Assembly (NCBI RefSeq): GCF_014649855.1
Contig: NZ_BMTV01000036.1
Coordinates: 1 to 64,000, forward strand
Length of the DNA stretch: 64,000 bases
Origin: Streptomyces roseolus
Lineage (GTDB): Bacteria; Actinomycetota; Actinomycetes; Streptomycetales; Streptomycetaceae
Reading direction: 5' to 3'
Positions 50,703 to 60,700 of the stretch are shown in pieces. The number at the start of each line of letters is the position of its first letter. Position 1 is the first letter of the stretch. Below the pieces are notes generated by a model. That model was not told the origin of the DNA, searched no databases, and saw only the letters and a list, made by a program, of their open reading frames with translations. The translations under genes were made by a program, and so were the position numbers.

Positions 50703-50738
50703 CCCGGGGCGCCCGGCGGATCCGCCGGGCGCCCCGGG
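50703..50738. terminator. Perfect 36-base palindrome, bidirectional terminator
   Basis: Each half is 18 bases, CCCGGGGCGCCCGGCGGA and its exact complement, joined without a spacer. It lies between the stop of the 178-aa gene (plus) and the end of the SWIM gene (minus), so it can terminate both. No T-run. Confidence 0.8.
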
Positions 50739-50752
50739 TACGGCGCGGTCGG

Positions 50753-52642
50753 TCAGGACCAGGAGGCCAGGACCAAGGCGCGTTCGGCGGCCTCCAGGTG
50801 GACCGCCGACGCCAGCCACGCGCGGGCGTACGCGTCGGAGGAGGCGTCGACCAGCCGGCCGAAGGAGTCCCGCGGTCTGCGGTCGGCTTCGGCGGCCAGG
50901 CCCTCGGCGAGCTCGGCGGCCCTGGTGAGGCCCGCCCGGCGCAGCGGCACCGCCGGCGCCGCCCGGTCGGCGCCCCGGGCCGCCTCGGCGACGGCCCGCC
51001 GCCCGCCCGCGACGCCGGTCTCCAGGAGCCGGCGGACGCGCCACAGCGGCGCGTCGGCCAGCGGATCCGGCCCACCGGGCACCGGTGCGGGCGCCGCCGC
51101 TCCCGCCGCGGGGCGGGGGAAGTGGTCGCCCTGGAGCCGGTCGTAGCCCAGGTCCGCGCGGCCGAGCCACTCCTCCGGCAGCCGCAGCGTGGCCGACGCG
51201 CCCGGCACCGGGGCCACCGCGAGCGGCCGGAGCGTCGCCGCCCGGTCGGGGTCGGGGCGGCCGAGGACCCGCAGGACGAGCCCGGGGTGCCCGCCGATCC
51301 GGCGTAGGTTGGCCGTGTGGGCGAGCTCCGGGTGCGGGTGGGCGACGCGCAGCCGCACCAGCGGACCGCCGTCGAGGACCCGGGCCACCAGGTGGTCCTC
51401 GGCCGCCCCCAGCAGCTCCACGTCACAGCCGAGCAGCTCCGGCCCCGTACCGCCGGCCGGCTCCGCGCCCGCGGCGAGCGCGGCCGCCACCGCCTCCCGT
51501 ACCGGCCGGGCGAAGAGCGCCGCGACCGGCTCCTCCGACCAGGCCGCGCCGCGCACCGGCGTCGCGCGGACGCTCCGGCCCGCACCGAGCCGCCCGTCCG
51601 CCGAGACGGTCGCGCCCGCGATCAGCAGCCCGCCGCGCGCGAGGCCGGCGTGGTCGAGCACGGCCCCGCCGAGCGCGACCGACGCCGTCCCGGCGCCCTT
51701 GGCCCGGCCGATGCCGCCCGGCCGCACGTCGGACACGGTGTGGAACGCGCCCCCGGGGCCGAGGAGATGGGTGGTCACCCCGCCGTACCCGGTCGCGGAG
51801 AGCACCGGCTCGCGGCACAGTCCGAGCACCCGCAGGCTGCCGCCCTTCTCGTACGCGCGGCGGGCGCCACCGACGGCCTCCGGCCCCGCCACCCCGGACG
51901 CGAGCGCGAACGCGCCGGCGAGCAGTTCCCGGAACGCGGCCGTCAGATCGGACAACCGCTGTCCCCTGCCCTGCTCCCGCGCGTTCCGCAGTCCCCGTAC
52001 GACCCTGAGCGCGGCGGCCTCCGCCCGCGGCAGCCCCGCGAGCCGCGCCGTGTGCGCGGCGCGCAGCAGCTCGGCCTGGACGACCGTCCCGCCCGCGGTG
52101 ACCCCGGCGGCCAGCGCCTCGGACCCCGCCTGCCAGAGGGCCGCCCCCGCACGCGTCTGGGCGGGCGTGAGGGACGCCGTCATGACGTCCTCGACGGAAC
52201 CGGAACCGGACGCGGTGGTGGAGTCGGGCGCGGTGGTGGAGTCCGGCACGGGGTCCACCGGCAGGGCGCCCACCTGCCCGGCGGCCGGTGACGCCGCCTC
52301 CGCCGAACCTTCGCCGGCCTCCGCCTCCACCACGGCCGACGCCTCCGCGTCCGCGATCGGGGCCGCGCCGAGCACGGCCGTGCGGTGCAGGCAGCGCGGT
52401 GCCAGGAGGCAGCTGCACACCGCCTGCCCGGCCTCGGTCACCGCACCCGAAGGCCCCGGCGCGAGCGTGACCAGGGTGTCCTCGCCGAACCGCACCTCCA
52501 CGGTGCCGTCCGCCCCCTCCGTCGCCTTCCCGGCGCACTCGGCGACGGCGGCGTCGAGCTTCTTGCGGAGCCGCGCGGTCAGCGCCTCCACGGCCTCGGC
52601 GAGGACCTCGGGGGCGACGGGCGGCAGGGTTGCGGTGCTCAA
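50753..52642 (-). CDS. SWIM zinc-finger protein (YehQ-like)
   Basis: A 629-residue protein. The SWIM motif C-x-C-x5-C-x-H is visible as AVCSCLLAPRCLHRTAVLG near residue 85, and binds zinc; SWIM domains mediate DNA or protein contacts. A long Ser/Thr/Ala-rich acidic stretch follows, then a helical and beta-rich body ending in AWLASAVHLEAAERALVLAS. The start is TTG 52642 with GGAGAAG upstream, overlapping the previous stop as TTGA; no ATG or GTG fits. It is the last gene of a five-gene operon with MoxR ATPase, DUF5682-VWA and DUF4132 genes. E. coli yehQ encodes the SWIM member of an equivalent set. Role unknown. Confidence 0.85.
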   Translation of the reverse strand: MSTATLPPVAPEVLAEAVEALTARLRKKLDAAVAECAGKATEGADGTVEVRFGEDTLVTLAPGPSGAVTEAGQAVCSCLLAPRCLHRTAVLGAAPIADAEASAVVEAEAGEGSAEAASPAAGQVGALPVDPVPDSTTAPDSTTASGSGSVEDVMTASLTPAQTRAGAALWQAGSEALAAGVTAGGTVVQAELLRAAHTARLAGLPRAEAAALRVVRGLRNAREQGRGQRLSDLTAAFRELLAGAFALASGVAGPEAVGGARRAYEKGGSLRVLGLCREPVLSATGYGGVTTHLLGPGGAFHTVSDVRPGGIGRAKGAGTASVALGGAVLDHAGLARGGLLIAGATVSADGRLGAGRSVRATPVRGAAWSEEPVAALFARPVREAVAAALAAGAEPAGGTGPELLGCDVELLGAAEDHLVARVLDGGPLVRLRVAHPHPELAHTANLRRIGGHPGLVLRVLGRPDPDRAATLRPLAVAPVPGASATLRLPEEWLGRADLGYDRLQGDHFPRPAAGAAAPAPVPGGPDPLADAPLWRVRRLLETGVAGGRRAVAEAARGADRAAPAVPLRRAGLTRAAELAEGLAAEADRRPRDSFGRLVDASSDAYARAWLASAVHLEAAERALVLASWS

Positions 52643-55600
52643 CGGGCTTCTCCACGGAGGCGGTCGCCGACCCAGCGGGCGAGGGCGAGCGGGCTGAGGG
52701 CGGCCACCGGCATCCCGGCGGCGACGAGCCGGCGCGCCACCGGCACCGAGTAGCGGGGCGCTCCCGCGTCGTCGAGGGCGGCGCAGCCGAGCAGGTGCGC
52801 CCCCGACGACGCCAGCGCGCGGACCTCCCCGAGGAGGCCCGACAACGGCGCGCCCTCCTCGAAGTCGCTGACCACGACGACGAGGGTGCGGCTGGGCACG
52901 GTGATGAGCGTGCGGGCGTGCGCGAGGCCCGCCGCGATGTGCGTGCCGCCGCCGACCCGCACCTCCAGGAGCAGCGACAGCGGATCCTCGACCCGGTCGG
53001 TCAGGTCCACCACCTGCGTGGAGAAGGCCAGGAAGTGCGTGGACAGCGTCGGTACGCCGCCGAGCACGGCGGCGGTCAGGGCCGACCACACGACGGACGC
53101 CTCCATCGAGCCGGACACGTCGACCACCAGGATCAGCCGCCAGTCCGCCTCCTTGCCCGCGCGCGTGCCGAACACCGGGCGCTCCGGGACCACCACGACC
53201 CGCCCGTCGTCCAGGCGCCGCGTGTGCGCCAGGTTCGCCCGCAGGGTGCGGGCGAGATCGAGGCGGCCTCCGGGCCGCCGGGTGGGCCGGGGCGAGGCGA
53301 GGCCGGACAGGGCGGGACGCACCCGGGTCGCCAGCTCCTTCGACAACTCGTCGACCAGCCGCTTCACCAGCGGCCGCAGCCGCGCGAGCTGGGCCTCGGG
53401 CATGCCCCCGGCCAGCGAGAGCACCGAGGAGAGCAGTTCCACCGAGGGGCGCGCGGACGCCGGGTCCAGCTGGGTCAGCACATCGTGCCGGCCCGCGTCG
53501 GCGGCGTCCGCGAGGACCTCCTCGCGGACGTCGGCCCCGAACAGCGCCTCCAGCTCCTCCGCCCACTCGCGGGCCGTCGGGAACGACGCCTCCTGCCCGC
53601 CGCCCTGCCCGGCCACGCCCCCGTCGAGCCCTTCCGAGCCTTCTCCGCGCCCGTGGCCGTACAGCTCGTCCAGCGCGTGCGCGTACCGGCGGGCCCGCCC
53701 GCCGAGCCTGTCCGTGTGCCGGCCGAGCAGCAGCCGCCACCGGTCGGCGGTCCCGATCCCGTGCTCCGGCACGGGCAGCGGCGCCCCGCCCGCCGGCGCG
53801 GGAGCCGGTCCCCCCTCGGGCGCCCGCACAGGGGCCGTTTCCGCCGCCGCCGGTACGGGCGCGGCTCCCGGCCCGGCCAGTGCCAGCGACTTCAGCGCGG
53901 CCGACCCGGCCGCGTCGGCCGCCGCCCACAGCGCGAGGAGCTCCGCCGGGGCGTCCAGGGAGAGGTCGAGACGGTCACCGAGCCGCTCGCCGACCGTGGT
54001 CAGCAGCCGCTCGCGGGCCGCCGGGGACAGCGCGTCGAAGCCGCCCCGCAGGGCCGGCAAACGGTCGAGGAACTCCTGGTCGGCCAGCGTGTCGACCCGG
54101 TCCAGGAGCGGGACGAGGGCGTCCGGGGACACCTGGAGCAGCGGCCCGGCGGCGGTGAGCAGCCCGGCCAGCCGCTTCGACAGCGCCCGCCGGGCCGCCG
54201 GCCCCGAGGCGCCGTCGATCCATCCCGCCGCCCGCTCCCCGAGCCCGGCGGCCGGGTCCAGGTCCAGCAGGACGCGCACCGCGAGCGCCGCGCCCTGCAC
54301 GAGCGGCGAACCGTCCGCGGCGAGGTCGGCGAGCGCCCGGTCCATCCGCAGGCCCAGCTGCCGCGCCGCCGCCCGGTCCGCCAGCGCCACCAGGGCGGTG
54401 GCGTCCGCGGGCGCGTCGCTCCCGGCGAGGCCGGGCAGCGCGCGGACGGCGGCGTCGAGGAGCTCACCCGCCAGCGCCTCCGCGGCAGCACGCGTCTCCT
54501 CCGTGGTGCCGGGGTGATGGCCGCGCCGCAGACCCTCCAACAGGTCCAGGGCGCCGAGGAGTTCCGGCAGCCCCGCGCCCCCGGGCAGGACCTCGGCCGC
54601 CTCCCGCAGCCGCTCCCCGACCAGCTCGGGCAGGTCGCAGCGGGCGGCCGCGGCGAGCCCCGCGAGGACCTGCGCCGGCGTCGGCCCGCCGTCGGCCGCC
54701 GCGCGCCGCGCCGTCTCGGCCAGCGTGCCGGCGGCCGCCTGCGCGGCCGTCACCCCGCGCACCCCGGCCAGATCGAGCCGGGCGGGCACCGAAGGCGTCC
54801 ACGCCAGACGCCACTTGGTGCCCAGGGCCGTGCCGTCCCCCGTCGAGGCCACGGCGACCGGCTCCCCGTACGAGGCGCCGATGACGAGCAGCCGCTGGAG
54901 CAGCACCTCACGGCGCCCGTCCAGCTTCGACCGCAGCGGATCGAGCCGCACCTCGCGCGGCTCCGGCTCGTCCGGACGCGGCAGCCGGAGCTCCGCCAAC
55001 TCCTCCTCCACGGACGGGCCGAGCCCGGAGCGCGGCGCGTGCGGCGTGAGCCGCCCCCGCACCGTGCCCACGAACACCGCCTCCAGAGCACGGGCCAGCG
55101 CCCGCCCCCGGCCGAGCGGTTCGCCCTGCCCGAGCACCGTGGTGACGGCCTCCAGGACCTCCCCGCGTCCCGGTGCGGGCAGCCCCCGCAGCGAGGCCAG
55201 GTCGCAGGCGAGCCGCAGCGCCTCGGCGGCCTCGCCCGTCCCGGCCGTGTGACCCGCCCGGCGCAGCTCCCGGCACAGCCCCGTCAGCGCCGCGGCGGCC
55301 GCCTCCCGCAGCCGCTCCGGCACCCCGCCCGCCTCGAACACGGCCTGCTGCCACCGGGGGTCCCGGATCCCCGCCGGATAGCCCGACCGCGAGTCGAGCA
55401 GATCGAAGGAGTACGGAACGAACGAGGTGACCGTCGCCCCGCCCGCCGCGGCCCCGGGGCCGCCGTCCGGTGCGGCCGGGTCCCCGGCCCCCGCCACCAG
55501 GGCCGGGGCGTGGAAGGCGCCGATCACGGCCGCGACCCGCCGCCCGCCCGCGCCCGCCTCGGCGATCACCCGGCGCATCCGGGCCTCGCGGGCCAGGTCG

Positions 55601-56166
55601 GTCGCGGGCACCTCGGCGTCCGCGCGCAGCGCCCAGCCCACGCCGAGCGCGGCCCGGCGCACCGCCTCGGGCGCGCACCCGGGGGCCAGCACCTCGACGG
55701 CGCGGTCCCACAGGTCGTCGCCGTCCCGACCGGTGCCGGCGGCCGTCAGCGCGTCGGCGAACAGCCGCCGCCCGGCGCCGGCCGGCCCGGCGGACTCCCT
55801 CTCCGCCGACCAGCCCGGGTCCCCCAGGGGCAGGTCGCAGCAGACGACCTCGGCGCCCCGGGCCCGCGCCCAGCGCACCGCCGCCAGTTCGGGCGAGAAG
55901 TCGGCGAACGGGTAGAACGCCAGCCGTCCGCCCTCGCCCGTCCCGGCCAGCGCCACCGGCGCGACCGTCTCGGGGTCGGCGAGGTGCCCCAGCCACGGCT
56001 GGAAGTCGGCGGGCAGCTCCACGCAGACGACCTCGGCGTCCGCCGCGTCGAGGAGCGTGGGCACCACGGCGGCCAGCGCCGGGCTGTGGTGCCGCACACC
56101 GAGCAGGTACGGCGCGCGGGACGCGGCCAGCGCGTCGACGGCCGACCTCGGGTCGGTGACGGTCAC
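52639..56166 (-). CDS. DUF5682 - VWA (CoxE-like) fusion protein, YehM-YehP-like
   Basis: A 1,175-residue cytoplasmic protein. The N-terminal part (about 1-760) is DUF5682-like: YLLGVRHHSPALAAVVPTLL, EVVCVELPADFQPWLGHLAD and VAAVIGAFHAPALVAGAG, the look of a TraB/EreA-type H-H-E core. A Pro/Ala-rich spacer (near 780-830) leads to a VWA domain at about 970-1,170 with an intact metal site: DVSGS in RLILVVDVSGSMEASVVWSA, GGGTHIAAGLAHA, and VVVVSDFEEGAPL. In E. coli these two parts are separate (yehM, yehP). It starts at GTG 56166, overlapping the ATPase stop. The VWA part probably docks the MoxR ATPase or its client. Confidence 0.87.
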   Translation of the reverse strand: MTVTDPRSAVDALAASRAPYLLGVRHHSPALAAVVPTLLDAADAEVVCVELPADFQPWLGHLADPETVAPVALAGTGEGGRLAFYPFADFSPELAAVRWARARGAEVVCCDLPLGDPGWSAERESAGPAGAGRRLFADALTAAGTGRDGDDLWDRAVEVLAPGCAPEAVRRAALGVGWALRADAEVPATDLAREARMRRVIAEAGAGGRRVAAVIGAFHAPALVAGAGDPAAPDGGPGAAAGGATVTSFVPYSFDLLDSRSGYPAGIRDPRWQQAVFEAGGVPERLREAAAAALTGLCRELRRAGHTAGTGEAAEALRLACDLASLRGLPAPGRGEVLEAVTTVLGQGEPLGRGRALARALEAVFVGTVRGRLTPHAPRSGLGPSVEEELAELRLPRPDEPEPREVRLDPLRSKLDGRREVLLQRLLVIGASYGEPVAVASTGDGTALGTKWRLAWTPSVPARLDLAGVRGVTAAQAAAGTLAETARRAAADGGPTPAQVLAGLAAAARCDLPELVGERLREAAEVLPGGAGLPELLGALDLLEGLRRGHHPGTTEETRAAAEALAGELLDAAVRALPGLAGSDAPADATALVALADRAAARQLGLRMDRALADLAADGSPLVQGAALAVRVLLDLDPAAGLGERAAGWIDGASGPAARRALSKRLAGLLTAAGPLLQVSPDALVPLLDRVDTLADQEFLDRLPALRGGFDALSPAARERLLTTVGERLGDRLDLSLDAPAELLALWAAADAAGSAALKSLALAGPGAAPVPAAAETAPVRAPEGGPAPAPAGGAPLPVPEHGIGTADRWRLLLGRHTDRLGGRARRYAHALDELYGHGRGEGSEGLDGGVAGQGGGQEASFPTAREWAEELEALFGADVREEVLADAADAGRHDVLTQLDPASARPSVELLSSVLSLAGGMPEAQLARLRPLVKRLVDELSKELATRVRPALSGLASPRPTRRPGGRLDLARTLRANLAHTRRLDDGRVVVVPERPVFGTRAGKEADWRLILVVDVSGSMEASVVWSALTAAVLGGVPTLSTHFLAFSTQVVDLTDRVEDPLSLLLEVRVGGGTHIAAGLAHARTLITVPSRTLVVVVSDFEEGAPLSGLLGEVRALASSGAHLLGCAALDDAGAPRYSVPVARRLVAAGMPVAALSPLALARWVGDRLRGEAR

Positions 56167-57320
56167 TTCAGGCTCCCGCGCAGGTCCCAGAGGCGGCGCC
56201 ACATGGCCGAACCGGTCTCCGCGCGGCGGCGCACCGGCCCGTCCCAGTAGCCGAGCAGCCGGGCGTGGTCCGCCGGGTCGTCCTTGCGGACCACGCCCAG
56301 GAGGTGCCCCGGCAGGAGGTCGAGGACGTCGCCGCCGGGCAGGTACGCCGCCGAGAGCCCGAGCGACGCCGCCACCTGCACCGCCTCGGCGGTCGACATC
56401 ACCGTGCCGGGCCGCTCCACGTCCCAGCCCTCCGTCGACCGGCCCGAACGCAGATCGCGGAAGACCGTGACGAGCGCGTCCAGGACGGCGTCGTCGACCG
56501 AGAACTCCGCCCCCGCCCGCCGCACCGCCGCCACGGCCTGACGCCGGATCAGCGTCGCCTCCGCGTCCGCGTCCGCGATCGGGTCCACGGTCTCGAAGTT
56601 GAAGCGGCGCTTGAGCGCGGCCGACATCTCGGAGACGCCCCGGTCCCGGAGGTTGGCCGTCGCGATCACGGTGAAGCCGGGCGCGGCGCTCACCACGGCG
56701 TCCTCGGTCGCGGTCAGCTCGGGGACGGTGACGCGGCGGTCCGACAGCAGCGACACCAGGGCGTCCTGCACCTCGGGCAGACAGCGGGTGATCTCCTCGA
56801 CCCGCACGACCCGGCCGGTGCGCATGGCGGACAGCACGGGGGAGTCGACCAGGGCCTGCGGGGTGGGGCCCTGGGCGAGCAGCAGGGCGTAGTTCCACCC
56901 GTACCGGAAGGCGTCCTCGGTGGTGCCGGCGGTGCCCTGGACGGTGAGGGCGCTGGTGCCGCAGACGGCCGCGGCGAGCAGCTCGGACAGCATCGACTTG
57001 GCCGTGCCCGGCTCGCCGGTCAGCAGCAGACCGCGCTCACCGGCCAGGGTCACGACGCAGCGCTCCACGAGCGCCCGCTCGCCGACGAACTTCGGCACGA
57101 TCTCCAGCTTCGCCGGCAGCCCGTCGCGGCGCTCGGGCAGCGCGAGCGCGACGCCGGCGCTGCCGCAGACGAAGGTGACGACGGCCCGCGGGGTGAGCGC
57201 CCAGCCCGGCGGACGCGGACCCGGGTCCTGCGCGGCGAGGAAGGCGAGTTCGGCCGCGTACCGCTCCTCGGCGGGCCGGACCTGCCGGGCGGGGGCGGAC
57301 TGTTCGGTGGTGACGGTCAT
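56163..57320 (-). CDS. MoxR-type AAA+ ATPase (YehL-like)
   Basis: A 385-residue ATPase. Walker A is LLLTGEPGTAKSMLSELLAA, the Walker B region is RVVRVEEITRCLPEVQDALV (with Glu-Glu where many MoxR proteins have Asp-Glu), sensor 1 is FTVIATANLRDRGVSEMSAA and an arginine finger candidate is LKRRFNFETV. MoxR proteins form rings that remodel or activate partner proteins, usually with a VWA protein encoded alongside, as here. ATG 57320 has AAGGAA about 8 bases upstream; the longer upstream frame runs into repeat-like sequence. A 435-base gap separates it from the upstream gene, so it may have an extra promoter. Confidence 0.92.
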   Translation of the reverse strand: MTVTTEQSAPARQVRPAEERYAAELAFLAAQDPGPRPPGWALTPRAVVTFVCGSAGVALALPERRDGLPAKLEIVPKFVGERALVERCVVTLAGERGLLLTGEPGTAKSMLSELLAAAVCGTSALTVQGTAGTTEDAFRYGWNYALLLAQGPTPQALVDSPVLSAMRTGRVVRVEEITRCLPEVQDALVSLLSDRRVTVPELTATEDAVVSAAPGFTVIATANLRDRGVSEMSAALKRRFNFETVDPIADADAEATLIRRQAVAAVRRAGAEFSVDDAVLDALVTVFRDLRSGRSTEGWDVERPGTVMSTAEAVQVAASLGLSAAYLPGGDVLDLLPGHLLGVVRKDDPADHARLLGYWDGPVRRRAETGSAMWRRLWDLRGSLK

Positions 57321-57755
57321 GCGCGGTTCCTTCGGAAGATCGCTGGAGACGAGGGACGAACGGTGTACGGAGGAGGGGGCGGGCCCGGCCGGGAGGGGCC
57401 GCCCCGTCGAGGCGGCCCCGTCCGGCCGGGACGCGTTCCGGCGGGCCTGCCGGTTCCGGCGGGCCCGCCGGGCGAGTCCACCACAGCGGCCCCACCCGGG
57501 AGAGGACCGCCCCTGCGGGCCCGGGGGCCGGGCGCCGCCGGGCGGGGTCCCACCCCTGCGGGCCCGCCGGGGAGGAGCCCGCCCCCCCACGGGCCCGGCC
57601 GGTCGGAGACCGCCGGGGAGGGGCCCGCGCCTATGGGCCCGGCCGGCGGGGCCCTCCCGGCAGGGCACCGCCGGAAGGGGTCCCGCCGGGAGGGCACCGC
57701 CGCGGCGGTCCGGCACCCCCTCGGGCGGAGGAGGAGCCGGTCCGCCGGGCCGGGG
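57321..57755. repeat. GC-rich degenerate repeat stretch within the DUF4132-MoxR operon
   Basis: This 435-base gap lies between the 1,635-aa gene and the ATPase gene, in a locus where all other junctions overlap. Bases 57,380-57,720 consist of degenerate units such as GCGGGCCCGCCGGGGAGG and CCCTGCGGGCCCG, recurring every 33-45 bases (near 57,513, 57,557, 57,590 and 57,633), with many hairpins. All frames stay open simply from base composition and none has gene-like codon bias. It may act as attenuator or transcript-processing region. Confidence 0.6.
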
Positions 57756-60700
57756 TCAGCGCCGTCGGCGCGTGCGCTTCACCTTCAGCTCCTCGAAGCG
57801 CGGCAGGTCGCCGTCGACGACGCGCCGCCACGCCCGGGCGTACAGCTCGGCGACCGGCTCGGCGGGCAGGAGCGGCCCGAGGACGGGCCGGCCGCCCGCC
57901 GGCAGGCCGAGCAGCGACAGCTTCCACTGCTCGACGGGCAGCACCGGCGCCGACTGGTCCACCCAGGCGCCCGGCAGGAACAGGGAGCGGCCCGCGCGGG
58001 CCCGGACCGCCGACACCACCAGGTCGGTGGCGGCGAGTTCGGCCCGTGCCGCCTTCAGCCGCGCCGGCTTCCACCCCGTCCACCGGGCCGTGTTCCGGTC
58101 CGTCGGATCGGGCAGGGCCAGCAGCATCAGATACAGCGCCGCCGCGTCGGCCCCCAGGCCGTGCGCCTCCGCCGCCTCCGCCACCAGTTCGGGCACCGAG
58201 CGCGTCGGGTCGTGCGGCCACCACGTGCCGTCCCCGTCCGCCGTGCCCGCCGCGGGTGCGCCCGGATCGGCAAGGAGCCGGGCGAACGCCGGGTCGTGGC
58301 AGCGGCGCAGCGCCGCCTCGACCGGCGTGGGCCGCTGGTCCTCCCCGCGCAGCGCCACCAGATACGGGTCGGAGCCGGTGGAGTCGAGCAGCGCGGGACG
58401 CAGCGCGGGCAGCGGCTGCCCGTCGTGCGTGGCCATCAGCACCGCCCCGTACCGCTCGTGGTCCGGCGCGGTCTCCGTCGGCGTGCCCGCCACCCGCCGG
58501 AACTCCGCCAGGCTGGTGTAGTGCCCGACGGCGATGAGCAGTTCCGGCGCCGCCAGCCGCTGTCGTACGGCCGTCAGCGCGCCCGGCAGCGCCGCCCGCA
58601 GCGGATCGCCCGCCGGCAGCCGGTAGGCCAGCCACGTCATGAGGCCGACCGCACCCGTCAGCACGGCGTTCGTGAACGGCGCCTCGGCGGGCGCCGCCGG
58701 CTCCGGCCGGTCCTTCTGGATCCGCCACGCCACGTCCGTGCCCAGCTCGGGGGAGCCGGCCGGATCGAGGAGCGCGGGCAGCGCCCGGGCCACCGGCCAG
58801 CCGGCCCGCACCGCCCGCGCCGCCTCGGTCGTCAGCCAGTCGGGCACCGGCACCCGGCGACCGACCCGTGCGTTCCACACCTCGGCCGCGGCCGCCACGT
58901 CGGGGCCCTCGGTCCACAGCAGGGCCGGGTCCTCGGGCAGCAGCGCCGCCACGACCTCCTGGCGCACCTCGACCGGCAGGCCCCGCAGCTCGTCCCGGGC
59001 GTGCCCGGCCTCGGCGACCTTCAGGCCCAGGGTCGTGCGCAGCTCCAGGGGCAGGAAGTTGTTCTCGTGGCTGTCGATCCCGGGCATGCCGGCCAGCACG
59101 AGCCCGGAGAGCGCCCGGGAGGCCCCGGTGAGCCGGCCGAACTCCTCGGCCGCCGCCGGCAGGAACGGAGCCGCGCCGCGCGCCCCCGCCTCCTTCAGGA
59201 ACGCGGCCGCCCAGCCCGCTCCGCGCGCCGGGTCGCCGACCGGCAGGCTGCCGCGCACCGTGTACGGCCCGGGCACCTCGAACCGTCCGCTCGGGTCGTA
59301 CAGCAGGGCGCCGAACTCCCGGCCGTCCGCGACGCCGTCGTTGTGCTCGGTGAACCCGAGGACCGCCCCGCCGCCGAGCGGGAGCACGCTGCGGTGCGCG
59401 TGGTTCCGGCTCTGACCGTGCGCGTCGGCCAGGTGCGCCTGCCCCAGGTGGAGCAGGACGCGCCGCCAGCGGTCGGCGGACCCGGCGGCCGACAGGACGC
59501 CGAGGGCGTCGGCCGTGGACAGCAGGCCGAGCAGGGCGCCCCGGTGCTCCTCCTCCGCGCCGGGCGCGACGGCCCGGTAGGCGATCGCCGCCGGCCGGTC
59601 GAGGAGCTGCGTGAACGGCAGCCCGGACCAGGGGAGCGACGGCAGGCCGAAGTGGATCCGCCCGGGGACGGCCTCCGCCTCCGTGTCGGCGCACGCCGCC
59701 GCCAGCTGCTCCAGGTAGCGGTGGGTGACGTCCGACTCGGCGCCCCACCGGTAGTAGCCGGAGCCCGCCACGCCGTTGAGCGCCTGGGCGAGGACCCGGT
59801 CGGACGGGCCCGCGACCCGCTCCACGACGGGCTCGGCCGTCGGGTGGAGGCGGGCGGCGACCGCGTCGAGCGACCGCTGCTGCCGGGCGGCGAAGAGCAC
59901 CGCCTTCACCACGCCGGCGACGAGCTCGGGCGCGGTCACCCCGGGGAACGAGCCGCCCACGAGGGCCGCCACGTCCTGCACGGTCTCCGCGTCGACGGCG
60001 GCCTTCAGGAGGGTGCCGGCCGTCTCCGCGTCGGCGGCCCGCAGCGCCGCCGACCCCTGCGGGTCACGGGGGCGGAGCGCGTACAGGAACGGCAGCGGCG
60101 GCAGCACCGACGCCGCCGTCCGGAACAGCTCGGTCCGGCCGCTCTCGGCCGTCGCCGTGACGACGCCGTCCGGATCCGTCAGCGAGAGGGTCCGCCACTC
60201 GCGGCTGAGCGCGCGCGGCCGGTCGTCGCCGGGGAAGAGCAGCGCCGCGACGGGCAGCGCGGCCCCCTCCGGAAGGACCACCTCGCGCCCGGCGGTGTCC
60301 TCCGCCCGCCAGCCGTTCCCCGGCAGCCGCACCACGCGCCAGCCGAGCAGGCCGTCGACCGGCTCGCCGACGGCGGAGCCCTCCACCGTCGGGGCGGGCC
60401 GCAGCCACGAGGAGAACGCCCCGAGCCTGGCGTCCGGGCCGTGCCCGCGCAGCGCGTCGGCGAGGAAGCCGGGCTGCGAGCGCCGCCCGTACGCGCCCTC
60501 GGCGGGGTCGTACTCGACCCAGCCGCTCTCGTCCCCGCCGTTGCGGTTCTCGAAGACCCAGTACGAGGTGCCGTCGGAGATCACCGGGGCCTCCGCCGGG
60601 AGCCGGGTGTCCCCGGCGTGCAGCACGCCGCGGCCGGTGGTGCGCCCGCCGCCGGGCAGCGCCAGGCTGACCTCGGAGGAGCGCAGCGACCACGGGTTGA

